Shown here: positions 8,519 to 15,859 of the stretch, one piece after another
Layout of the letters: each line of letters opens with the position of its first letter
Numbering within the stretch: the first letter of the stretch is position 1
Source: Vibrio marinisediminis
GTDB taxonomy: Bacteria; Pseudomonadota; Gammaproteobacteria; Enterobacterales; Vibrionaceae
NCBI RefSeq assembly: GCF_014050145.1
Contig: NZ_JACFYF010000001.1
Coordinates: 865,571 to 929,570, forward strand
Direction of reading: 5' to 3'
DNA: 64,000 nt
Notes under the pieces: generated by a model
What the model saw: only the letters and a program-made list of their open reading frames with translations
Databases searched by the model: none
What the model was told of the DNA's origin: nothing
Program-made: the position numbers and the translations under genes

Positions 8519-9733
8519 ATGAAAGCTTCCCCTTCATTATTAGGTGGCTCCTGTATTATAGCCAGTGTGTGTGTAGGCGCAGGGATGTTAGGGTTACCTA
8601 GCGCAGGTGCAGGTGCATGGACTACATGGTCGATAATTGCGATTACTCTTACCATGGTTGTCATGACCGTTTCAGGCTGGATGCTTCTTGAAGCATTTAA
8701 GCATTATGATCTTAGAGTTTCGTTTAACACCGTAACTAAAGATATGCTTGGTTCAAAGATCAACAACATTAACAATTTAGCGGTATATTTTGTTGGTGGT
8801 ATTTTGCTCTACGCATACATTACTTCATCAGGTCTAGTTTTAGAGGGTATGCTAGGAATTAGCAGCAAAATTACCTCTATTCTCTTCGTTCTTGTTTTTT
8901 CTACTTTTGTTTGGCACTCCACGCGCGCGGTTGACCGCATCTCAGTTGTTTTAATCGCCTTTATGGTTTTAACCTTTGTGTTTGGTGTTTCTGGATTAGC
9001 AGTCAATATTGACGCTTCAGTATTGTTTGACACCATTGCAAAAGAAAATAGTTATGCACCTTATGCAATGGCAATGCTGCCAGTGGCTTTGACCTCATTT
9101 GGTTACCACCACTCTGTATCGTCAATGCGTGCTTATTACGGTGAAGAGAACCGCGCTAAGCAAGCGATTCTCGGTGGTACAGTGATTGCACTGGTCCTAT
9201 ACCTACTATGGCTACTATCTATCTACGGTAACTTACCTCGTAACCAATTTGGTCCTGTTATTGAGCAAGGTGGTAACGTTGATGTATTGCTTTCAGCTCT
9301 AGGTTCTGTGGTTGCCTCAGATAAAGTGACTAATGCGATCAACAGCTTCTCCATGGCCGCACTACTGTCTTCATTCATCGGTGTTGGTTTGGGTGTATTC
9401 GACTTCATAGCTGACTTGTTCAAGTTTGAAGATACCAAACAAGGTCGTACTAAGTCTTGGGCGGTAACCTTCTTACCACCTCTGATCATGTCTTTGCTAT
9501 TCCCATTCGGCTTTGTTATTGCGATTGGTTATGCAGGTGCGGCAGCAACAGTTTGGGCTTGTATCATTCCAGCAATGCTGGCGTACAAATCTCGCACACG
9601 TGAAGGTGGTGAAGAAGGCTTTAAAGCGCCAGGTGGTAATGCCATGATCGGCTTAGTCATTGCCTTTGGTGTGTTCACTGCTATCTTCCACATCATGGCT
9701 ATGATGGGTATGTTACCAGCGTTCTTAGGCTAG
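8519..9733 (+). CDS. tnaB: low-affinity tryptophan permease (HAAAP family)
   Basis: 404 residues from the ATG at 8519, which has AAAGAG 7 nt upstream; a GTG frame from 8495 has no such site. About 11 membrane segments; the start, SLLGGSCIIASVCVGAGMLG, is the first helix of the hydroxy/aromatic amino acid permease family (Mtr, TnaB, TyrP). Placement 113 bp behind tnaA identifies it as the tryptophan importer feeding tryptophanase. Mtr or TyrP paralogy cannot be excluded from the sequence alone, but the operon context favours TnaB. Confidence 0.9.
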   Translation: MKASPSLLGGSCIIASVCVGAGMLGLPSAGAGAWTTWSIIAITLTMVVMTVSGWMLLEAFKHYDLRVSFNTVTKDMLGSKINNINNLAVYFVGGILLYAYITSSGLVLEGMLGISSKITSILFVLVFSTFVWHSTRAVDRISVVLIAFMVLTFVFGVSGLAVNIDASVLFDTIAKENSYAPYAMAMLPVALTSFGYHHSVSSMRAYYGEENRAKQAILGGTVIALVLYLLWLLSIYGNLPRNQFGPVIEQGGNVDVLLSALGSVVASDKVTNAINSFSMAALLSSFIGVGLGVFDFIADLFKFEDTKQGRTKSWAVTFLPPLIMSLLFPFGFVIAIGYAGAAATVWACIIPAMLAYKSRTREGGEEGFKAPGGNAMIGLVIAFGVFTAIFHIMAMMGMLPAFLG

Positions 9734-9763
9734 TTACTTAAAGTAAATAATTACAATTAAAAA

Positions 9764-9803
9764 GGGCACTTACTGACTTACCAGTAAGTGCCCGTTTCTT
9801 TTT
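9764..9803 (+). terminator. strong terminator at the end of the tna operon
   Basis: A 12-bp perfect stem GGGCACTTACTG/CAGTAAGTGCCC with a 6-nt loop, followed by GTTTCTTTTT. It lies between the convergent tnaB and the methyltransferase gene. Confidence 0.88.
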
Positions 9804-9822
9804 CATTAATGCTCAATTGAGA

Positions 9823-10350
9823 TTAAAGCGCCTCTGCGACATCGCCTTTCACTTGAAGCTTATTGCGGTTATCACGGCTGCTTAAGATCAATTCATCACC
9901 ATGTACAATGTTCTCTGATTTCGCTAGACGGTCGTAAAGTAATACATTGACGGAAGCCGCTAGGTTCATGCAGCCGATAGTGGGTACATACACGACATGG
10001 TCAGCTCTATCCGCAATCTCTTGTGGAATAGTGCCATCTTCAGGACCAAAGATATAAATCGCTTTGTCAGGGTGCTGGAAATAAGGCAGAGGAGTGGCAC
10101 CTAGTGCGAGTTCAACACAGACAACTTTGATATCAGCGGGAATCTCGCTAAGAATATCTTCTACGCCACGAAGTGGTGTATTTTGACGAACGCTTTTGGT
10201 ATCTGTGCAGAATTTTGCCGCACGATCATAGCGATGACCCGTGTATAAAACTTCGTTCGCTTGATAGCAGCCGACAGCTCTCATTACCGCGCCCACATTT
10301 TCAGGGTTTTTAGGGTTGATTAATCCGATTATTGCGAGCGTCTCTTTCAT
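9823..10350 (-). CDS. SPOUT-family (TrmH/SpoU) RNA 2'-O-methyltransferase
   Basis: 175 residues from the ATG at 10350 (MKETLAIIGLINPKN); the longer frame from 10410 adds an unlikely 20-residue leader. All three SpoU motifs are visible: NPENVGAVMRA near 13-23, IFGPEDGTIP near 100, and CMNLAASVNVLLYD near 125-138, which form the knotted AdoMet site. It methylates a ribose in tRNA or rRNA; the target nucleotide is not readable. Size fits a minimal catalytic domain without the N-terminal substrate-binding domain of RlmB. Monocistronic. Confidence 0.88.
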   Translation of the reverse strand: MKETLAIIGLINPKNPENVGAVMRAVGCYQANEVLYTGHRYDRAAKFCTDTKSVRQNTPLRGVEDILSEIPADIKVVCVELALGATPLPYFQHPDKAIYIFGPEDGTIPQEIADRADHVVYVPTIGCMNLAASVNVLLYDRLAKSENIVHGDELILSSRDNRNKLQVKGDVAEAL

Positions 10351-10505
10351 TTTGTGTCTCTGAACTGGCATAGCAAGCGGGCTGCGTGCGAAAGGGCGGC
10401 ATTCTAGCAAAGGGTGGGCTGATGCAAAAGAAATATGCGACGATAGAATAACGGCGCTAATGATATAGCGCCGTTTGAATTCGGATGAAATGTCGTTGCT
10501 TGACC

Positions 10506-10877
10506 TTAGCGACGTTCGCGCTTGACCATTTCAAACTCAAATTCTTCAGGTTCTAGCACTAAACCTTCGCCCGATTCGTCAGGGAAAACCACAATCAATA
10601 GGTCGTCTTGTTGAAGACCCATTGTCCAACGACTTTTCCATTTTGCAAGAGAGATAGGCTCGGCGGTAAAGCCTTCCCATTCTTCAGTTGCCCATTGAAG
10701 TGCGTGTTCTTCACTTGGCCAAACAGGCACACACTCTTCATCGTCGGTATTCAGTAGAACACTGCCGTGCTCATCAATAAGTAGCCAGATTTTTTTGCTT
10801 TCAGTAGTCGCTTTAAAAAAAGCATCAAAGCGTGCCATTGGGTCACGTGGAACTGTTACAGCAGATGAATCGCTCAT
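10506..10877 (-). CDS. DUF2750-family protein
   Basis: 123 residues from the ATG at 10877 (MSDSSAVTVPRDP), with AGG 6 nt upstream; an upstream in-frame start at 10937 looks spurious. Acidic, soluble and without signal peptide or membrane segment. The pattern RFDAFFKATTESKKIWLLIDEHGSVLL, then VPVWPSEEHALQWA, is typical of DUF2750, a small family with no known function found across gammaproteobacteria. The neighbour on the minus strand is the methyltransferase, 155 bp away. Confidence 0.75.
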   Translation of the reverse strand: MSDSSAVTVPRDPMARFDAFFKATTESKKIWLLIDEHGSVLLNTDDEECVPVWPSEEHALQWATEEWEGFTAEPISLAKWKSRWTMGLQQDDLLIVVFPDESGEGLVLEPEEFEFEMVKRERR

Positions 10878-11383
10878 AAATAGCCTATTAGTCAGAGTTA
10901 CATGCAGAGTATACCTTGCTTTTGAGTAGAGGGGCACTGCGAGTATGTGTTGAAGAGGGGGAAATAGGCTTTTTCAAAAAGTTGCGCTTTGTGGATAACA
11001 AATAACATCAATCGATACGATTAGTTTGTTGACGAGATAAAAGTAATTGACCCTGTATCGTAACCATAGATGTTTAGAAAAATAAGCCGATTTCACCCTA
11101 AACCCCATTGTAATGCATCGTTTTTGTTGTTTCTTTGTAATTGAATCGTGTGCTTGGTTGATTTTTTTTGGGTGGCATTCGTTAAATGTCGCGATGTTGC
11201 GTGTTTGCATTTCGGTGTTTTGCCACGGTGAAGGTGTAGGATAATTCCTGCATTGAGCGTGTTTTTTGTTTAACAGGGTAGTTTGTTTTTTGTACGGATA
11301 CTGCGAATTAACACATCGTCAGTGAAGAGTTTACAGTGTCAGTGCAAGCTCGTGTTCCATTGTGACGATGATATCAAGGTCGT
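10878..11383. other. intergenic region, no gene seen
   Basis: About 500 bp between divergent genes. A 78-codon minus-strand frame (10974-11210) has no ribosome site and no recognisable domain and was not accepted. It should hold promoters in both directions; none could be assigned confidently. Confidence 0.5.
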
Positions 11384-12415
11384 ATGAACGTGAACTTAAA
11401 AACTATTTTAGTTTCAGTGATATTGGTACTTTTGGCGCCGTTATCTACTATTTATCTTGTGTCCATTTTGGATATGCATTCGGTTAAGCAGCTAACCGTG
11501 ATGTTTGCTTTTTTAATTGGTATTTTGTGTGCTCTGTTGATTAAGTCAAAGCTGAAGCAAAAGGAAGTAAACACCGATATTTCCAATTTCTTAAATGAAC
11601 TGCATGCTTCTTATCTTCTTTCATATGAAGGTTTGAATAAGAACCTAAAGCAAGTTGAAGAGTGTTTCCTCGACTTGGAACAGATCTCTGCGTCAACAGT
11701 GGAGCTTTCGTCAACGTCACAAAGTGTGAGTCAAGAAGCGGCGATTGCCAATGAAGCAACAGCGGCTGTCTTAAAGAACCTAAGAAGTGGTCGTAGGTTA
11801 ATGGAATACGATGCTCAAATTGCATTGCAAGTATTCAACTCTATTTCTGGGTCAGCCCCAATATTTAATAAGCTGTTTGAATATTCGAACAATATTAACG
11901 TTGTAGTCGAGACCATTAATCAAATCTCTCATCAGACGTCATTATTAGCTCTCAATGCTTCTATTGAGGCTGCGCGCGCGGGTGAACATGGTAAAGGCTT
12001 TTCAGTTGTCGCGAGTGAAGTCCGTAAGCTGTCCATGAAAACACAGCAAAGTACATTGGTGATCAAAGAGGCAGTTGAAAAGCTCAATGAGTTTAGTGGC
12101 AAGGCTCAAGACCACATTAGTCAGAACCAAGCGGTAATCAAAAAATCATTTACCCTTTCAAAACAACTTACTGAGGCTTTTGAAGCGATAAATTCCAGTA
12201 CTGATAAATTGGCGTCAATTAATGCGATAGTGCATGAGACCTCGACCAATCAGACTGTTGTGGCACTTGATTTGTCTCATAGAATTGAAGATTTGCACAA
12301 TAAGCTCAATAGTAATTTAGCCAGTGCGAAACAGATACAAGACAAAAATGAATACATAAAAGCACTTGTTAAACAGATGAAGCAGTTTGTCACAGAGAAT
12401 CAAGAAAATGTCTAG
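11384..12415 (+). CDS. chemoreceptor-like signalling protein without periplasmic sensor or HAMP
   Basis: 343 residues. Two adjacent membrane helices (about 8-28 and 36-54) are followed directly by a cytoplasmic coiled coil. The tip, [20 protein letters not shown] followed by [15 protein letters not shown] (about 185-220), is the MCP signalling hairpin. The hydrophilic loop between the two membrane helices is only a few residues, so there is no extracytoplasmic ligand domain, and I see no HAMP. Such proteins may sense membrane or cytoplasmic cues or pair with other receptors. The QTS at the tip differs from the usual QTN. Monocistronic. Confidence 0.88.
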   Translation: MNVNLKTILVSVILVLLAPLSTIYLVSILDMHSVKQLTVMFAFLIGILCALLIKSKLKQKEVNTDISNFLNELHASYLLSYEGLNKNLKQVEECFLDLEQISASTVELSSTSQSVSQEAAIANEATAAVLKNLRSGRRLMEYDAQIALQVFNSISGSAPIFNKLFEYSNNINVVVETINQISHQTSLLALNASIEAARAGEHGKGFSVVASEVRKLSMKTQQSTLVIKEAVEKLNEFSGKAQDHISQNQAVIKKSFTLSKQLTEAFEAINSSTDKLASINAIVHETSTNQTVVALDLSHRIEDLHNKLNSNLASAKQIQDKNEYIKALVKQMKQFVTENQENV

Positions 12416-12475
12416 CAGCACAACCGTAATTCTTGGTGTTCCACTATATGCAAAGTGGCTGTTAGGTATCAACAG

Positions 12476-12754
12476 ATGAAAAAGCTATTATGGCTGTGTT
12501 TATTGTCTCAACCTGTGCTGGCAGACAATACTTGTGAAAACTTTACCGCTTTGTTTGAGCAGCGAGATTTTCCAAAGATCGAAAGCATGTTTAAACGAGC
12601 AGCTCAAGAGTTAGGCTATCCGCACTCCTCGGTTTATTTGAACGAATATTATGCGAAACCAGCGAGTGAGCAAGTGCTTGAGCTAAGGCGAGTTTACCGT
12701 GGTTGCTACTCATTAAAAAGAAAAGGCGAGCGCTTAGTGAATTTGCTTAGGTAG
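12476..12754 (+). CDS. small secreted/periplasmic protein of unknown function
   Basis: 92 residues from the ATG at 12476 (TTAGGT upstream). A clear signal peptide MKKLLWLCLLSQPVLA is followed by a mature part of about 75 residues with two cysteines (in NTCENF and RGCYSL) that could form a disulfide. The body is helical and rich in charged residues. I do not recognise the family. It follows the chemoreceptor-like gene by 60 nt on the same strand and may be cotranscribed with it. Confidence 0.6.
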   Translation: MKKLLWLCLLSQPVLADNTCENFTALFEQRDFPKIESMFKRAAQELGYPHSSVYLNEYYAKPASEQVLELRRVYRGCYSLKRKGERLVNLLR

Positions 12755-12758
12755 CCAC

Positions 12759-12783
12759 TTAGGCAAGGTTTATCCTTGCCTAA
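12759..12783 (+). terminator. hairpin after the small secreted protein gene
   Basis: A perfect 10-bp stem TTAGGCAAGG/CCTTGCCTAA with a 5-nt loop, 5 nt after the stop codon. The T tract is missing, so it may only stabilise the mRNA 3' end. Confidence 0.5.
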
Positions 12784-12914
12784 TATCGTTAGATCTAAAC
12801 GGATTATGGTTAGTTGCGATGAAAAAACGCATCATGTTTAATTAGATTTTGTGTAACGAAAGGGACTCACTTTCTGATCGTGTGTATTAGTAAAGAGGAT
12901 CTCTATATCATCAG

Positions 12915-12949
12915 TTTGCCATTTGCCATTTGCCATTTGCCATTTGCTA
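12915..12949. repeat. heptanucleotide tandem repeat (TTTGCCA)4 plus one variant unit
   Basis: Four exact TTTGCCA units (12915-12942) and one TTTGCTA (12943-12949). It is intergenic, 68 bp downstream of the LysR gene stop at 13017, so it is not in a coding frame. Length may vary between strains by slippage. Confidence 0.85.
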
Positions 12950-13016
12950 CTTGAGGCTAGTTGTCTCTATTTGGGATAGGGCATATGACTTACCCCTAAA
13001 GTAATGACTTAGCTAT

Positions 13017-13925
13017 TTATTGTGGTGGTCGCATGTTACTCAGTTCTGCTACGAGAAAATCTAACCAGGCTCTAATATGGGGCTTTGGATATTCCATTCC
13101 CTTATAGATGGCAAATATTTCACCGCTGCCATGTTCTGAAGAGCTAGTCACCCAATCAGGCAGAATCTCGATGAGTTGCTGTGATTGCAAATAGGGCTGA
13201 ACCATCCACGTTGATAGTAATAATACGCCTGAGTTGCTGAGTGCCGCACTAAGTAGTGGTGAGCCGCCTTTAGAGACTAAGTTACCACTGACAGGTACAC
13301 GCCGCGTTTCTTCACCATTAGAGCAGTAGAAGTAGTGACGCTTGCGCCCATGACTTATTAGCAAGCAATTATGGCTTTGAATATCCTCTGGTTGCTCGAT
13401 TGCTGTATGAGAAGCTAGGTATTCGGGCGTTGCCACTAAAGAGGTGAGGTTCGGCATTAATCGACGAGCTTTTAAGTTACTGTCTTGTGGGGTGCCAATG
13501 CGAATGGCGACATCGATATTCTCACTGTGTAAATCGACTAAGTTGTTGTCGAGGTCAATCTCAACTGTGACTTTCGGATACTGCGCCAAAAAGCGGGGTA
13601 GGATCGGGGCTAAAACGAGATTACCAAAGCTCTCAAAGACAGAAATACGCAGCACCCCTTGCGGTTCGGCGCGGTCGCCTTTCATTTCTGCAATGAGCTT
13701 ATTTGCATCAGAGAGTATTTTTGTCGATTGCTGATAAAAGTATTCACCTTCTTCCGTCAAAGAGACACTGCGAGTGCTTCGTCTAAACAAAGTTGATTGC
13801 AGTGTATGCTCCAGATTATCTATGGATCTAGATACTGAAGAGGGTGCCATGTTAAGCACCTGTCCAGCTTTTGAAAAACTACCAGACTCGACAACTTGTA
13901 CTAAGATTTTGATCTGATTTAACAT
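13017..13925 (-). CDS. LysR-type transcriptional regulator
   Basis: 302 residues. The winged helix-turn-helix is at about 1-60 (SFSKAGQVLNMAPSSVSRSIDNLE), followed by the linker helix and the two-lobed effector domain (about 88-295). It belongs to the DsdA/CrgA-like group with the RISVFESFG opening. It is divergent from the AhpD-like gene with a 118-bp shared promoter region, so it probably regulates that gene; that is inferred from layout. The effector is unknown. Confidence 0.92.
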   Translation of the reverse strand: MLNQIKILVQVVESGSFSKAGQVLNMAPSSVSRSIDNLEHTLQSTLFRRSTRSVSLTEEGEYFYQQSTKILSDANKLIAEMKGDRAEPQGVLRISVFESFGNLVLAPILPRFLAQYPKVTVEIDLDNNLVDLHSENIDVAIRIGTPQDSNLKARRLMPNLTSLVATPEYLASHTAIEQPEDIQSHNCLLISHGRKRHYFYCSNGEETRRVPVSGNLVSKGGSPLLSAALSNSGVLLLSTWMVQPYLQSQQLIEILPDWVTSSSEHGSGEIFAIYKGMEYPKPHIRAWLDFLVAELSNMRPPQ

Positions 13926-14043
13926 TACTCACCTTTGCAATTTATGCAAAACTCATTTCGTTTTAAGAGGCATTCTTGCTTTGCTTATTCTAACGCATAA
14001 TTTGCCTTGTCGATAAGACGTATTAACTACAAAGGGCAACATT

Positions 14044-14478
14044 ATGAATAACCGTATTGATATCGCAAAAATCCAACCTAAAGCACTTAACGCTATGCTA
14101 GGTATAGAAAACTACCTTTCTACTACGGATTTGTCAGCGCAACAAAAGGAGTTGATTAAGCTTCGAGCGTCAATGATCAATCAATGCGCATATTGTATCG
14201 AAATGCACAGTAAGGAAGCACTGAAGATCGGTATTGAGCAACAAAAGATTTTTGCGCTATCTGCATGGAAAGAGTCCCCACGTTTTGATCAACAAGAACA
14301 AGCTTTGTTGCAGTTAGTGGATGAAATGACATTGATTCATCAAGCCGGTGTCTCGGAGCCGACTTACCATGCATGTATCGAACAATTTGGCGAGCAGCAA
14401 ACAGCAGAAGTAATGATGCAAATCATCATGATCAACGCGTGGAATCGTTTTGCTCTTGCTACAAAAATGCACCGCTGA
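14044..14478 (+). CDS. AhpD-like carboxymuconolactone decarboxylase family protein
   Basis: 144 residues, all helical. The redox motif C48-A-Y-C51 with His55 and upstream Glu36 is the AhpD-type centre, so a peroxidase or thiol oxidoreductase role is more likely than lactone decarboxylation. Length and the opening MNNRIDIAKIQPKALNAM match the YurZ/PA0269-like small family often found next to LysR regulators. Divergent from the LysR gene. Substrate not readable. Confidence 0.85.
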   Translation: MNNRIDIAKIQPKALNAMLGIENYLSTTDLSAQQKELIKLRASMINQCAYCIEMHSKEALKIGIEQQKIFALSAWKESPRFDQQEQALLQLVDEMTLIHQAGVSEPTYHACIEQFGEQQTAEVMMQIIMINAWNRFALATKMHR

Positions 14479-14506
14479 TTTGAGTTCAAAGGCACTGCTT
14501 TATAAT

Positions 14507-14553
14507 GGAAGTATCACTCTTAAGTTCATAATGGAAGTAAGAGAGATACTTCC
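14507..14553. repeat. 16-bp inverted repeat between convergent genes
   Basis: GGAAGTATCACTCTTA (14507-14522) pairs with TAAGAGAGATACTTCC (14538-14553) with one mismatch. It lies 28 nt after the AhpD-like stop and about 90 nt from the malI stop. There is no T tract, so it may be a bidirectional terminator-like hairpin or an mRNA-end stabiliser. Confidence 0.6.
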
Positions 14554-14645
14554 AGAGGCGTCATATCTTTTACTATTGTGCATGTTGCCGTGATGCGTGC
14601 TTTGTGTGTGACCTAGTCATTGGTTTTTAGTGGTATTTCTCACGG

Positions 14646-15665
14646 TTACTGACTAGTGCTTGGTGTTCCGCAAGACTGACGCACTATCAGTTTAGGCGGG
14701 AAGACTAAGTTTTTAGTCCCATCACTATTGCCTGCCATTTTCGATAGTAGTAATTCACCTGCAGCCAAACCAATTTGCTGCGCGGAAACCGAGACTGTTG
14801 TTAAACTTGGGGATGTGTCAGCGGCATCCGGCACATCATCAAAGCCTACGACGGCAATATTTTTACCGACGACAAGCCCCATGTCTTTTGCGGCACGCAT
14901 AACACCAAATGCAACGATATCTTGATAAGCAATTACGGCGGTAATGTCAGGGTGTTGTTGCAACAATTTATGAGCGGCAGCAGCCCCTTCAGCGCGGCTT
15001 GCACCACAACTGACGATGTAATTTTCCCTAGGATAAATGCCATACTCAAGTAGCTTTGACATATACCCACCTAAACGATGAGAGCGAGTTTGCGAGTTCA
15101 CTGCGCCACCGATAAATGCAATATGGCGATGTCCAAGCTTAATTAGATGCTCCGTTGCCATTTGAACCCCCATGAAACTGTTGGTCCCAACATAATCAAA
15201 AGATGCATCGACCATAGGTCTGACGGCTAAGACAATCGGAATACCTCTCTTTTTAACGGTTTCCAGAAAACTGATATCCGTCTCTTTTGATGGGCAGAGT
15301 ACTAAGCCTCCGGCATTTTGACCGATTAATGATTCAATTAATTTATTTTGCTTGGCAACGTTGTCTTCGGTATTCGCCAAAAATAGCAGCGAGTCATGCG
15401 CTTCGAGGTAGTGGCTAAGACCCGCAATCAGTTCTGCATAGAATGGGTTAGTAATATCGGGGATCAGTAAGCCAACCAAGTTGCTGCGTTTGTGTCGTAA
15501 ATTGGCAGCGGACTGATTGTATATGTAGCCCAACTCATCGATAGCCGCTAATACTCTTTCACGTGTTTTTGCGGAGATTCGACCTTTATTGGTCAATACC
15601 ATGGATACCGTCGCAGTCGAGACTTGGCAGTATTTAGCAACATCTGAAATGGTGGCTTTAGACAT
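14646..15665 (-). CDS. malI: LacI-family repressor, MalI-like
   Basis: 339 residues. The helix-turn-helix (TISDVAKYCQVSTATVSMVL, residues 4-23) and hinge helix (about 48-60) precede a periplasmic-binding-protein-like effector domain. GRISAKTRERV and NPFYAELIAGLSHYLEA closely follow E. coli MalI. It is divergent from an isomerase-malX-malY operon, matching E. coli malI/malXY. The 194-bp intergenic region has two LacI-type palindromes, one next to its own start (autoregulation likely) and one next to the operon. The inducer is unknown. Confidence 0.88.
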   Translation of the reverse strand: MSKATISDVAKYCQVSTATVSMVLTNKGRISAKTRERVLAAIDELGYIYNQSAANLRHKRSNLVGLLIPDITNPFYAELIAGLSHYLEAHDSLLFLANTEDNVAKQNKLIESLIGQNAGGLVLCPSKETDISFLETVKKRGIPIVLAVRPMVDASFDYVGTNSFMGVQMATEHLIKLGHRHIAFIGGAVNSQTRSHRLGGYMSKLLEYGIYPRENYIVSCGASRAEGAAAAHKLLQQHPDITAVIAYQDIVAFGVMRAAKDMGLVVGKNIAVVGFDDVPDAADTSPSLTTVSVSAQQIGLAAGELLLSKMAGNSDGTKNLVFPPKLIVRQSCGTPSTSQ

Positions 15666-15676
15666 AGTAAAATCAC

Positions 15677-15694
15677 AGGTTAAACGTTTAACCT
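15677..15694. promoter_or_regulatory. MalI-type operator 1 (next to malI)
   Basis: A perfect 18-bp palindrome AGGTTAAACGTTTAACCT with the central CG typical of LacI-family sites. It lies 12 bp upstream of the malI start. Confidence 0.75.
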
Positions 15695-15723
15695 ATTTTT
15701 ACCTTATTTTTCCGCTTTTGTGC

Positions 15724-15739
15724 TGTGACCATAGTAACA
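15724..15739 (+). promoter_or_regulatory. CRP-type site between malI and the isomerase-malXY operon
   Basis: TGTGA-CCATAG-TAACA matches the CRP consensus at 9 of 10 key positions. E. coli malI and malX are both CRP-dependent, so the location fits. Confidence 0.6.
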
Positions 15740-15754
15740 AATACTATGTTACTA
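15732..15754. repeat. inverted repeat TAGTAACA-N7-TGTTACTA
   Basis: Perfect 8-bp arms (15732-15739 and 15747-15754), overlapping the right half of the CRP-type site. It could be a further operator or a promoter-proximal structure; no factor is assigned. Confidence 0.5.
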
Positions 15755-15778
15755 GAGGCGAATAGCCACTATTTGACA

Positions 15779-15795
15779 GGTTAACCACGTTAACC
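15779..15795. promoter_or_regulatory. MalI-type operator 2 (next to the isomerase gene)
   Basis: GGTTAAC-CAC-GTTAACC, the same half-sites as operator 1 but with a 3-bp instead of 2-bp centre. It lies 65 bp upstream of the isomerase start. Two sites about 100 bp apart could permit looping by a tetramer. Confidence 0.65.
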
Positions 15796-15859
15796 AGTTT
15801 GTTGTCATTTACCAACCTTGCTTATTATCAGGACAGAAACAATAACTGGATGATTTTAG

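Noticed and set aside
10974-11210. 78-codon minus-strand frame
   Set aside because: Low-quality composition, no ribosome site, no domain, and it lies in a divergent promoter region.
12915-12949. tandem repeats as a possible CRISPR array
   Set aside because: Units are 7 bp, directly adjacent, with no spacers and no cas genes nearby.
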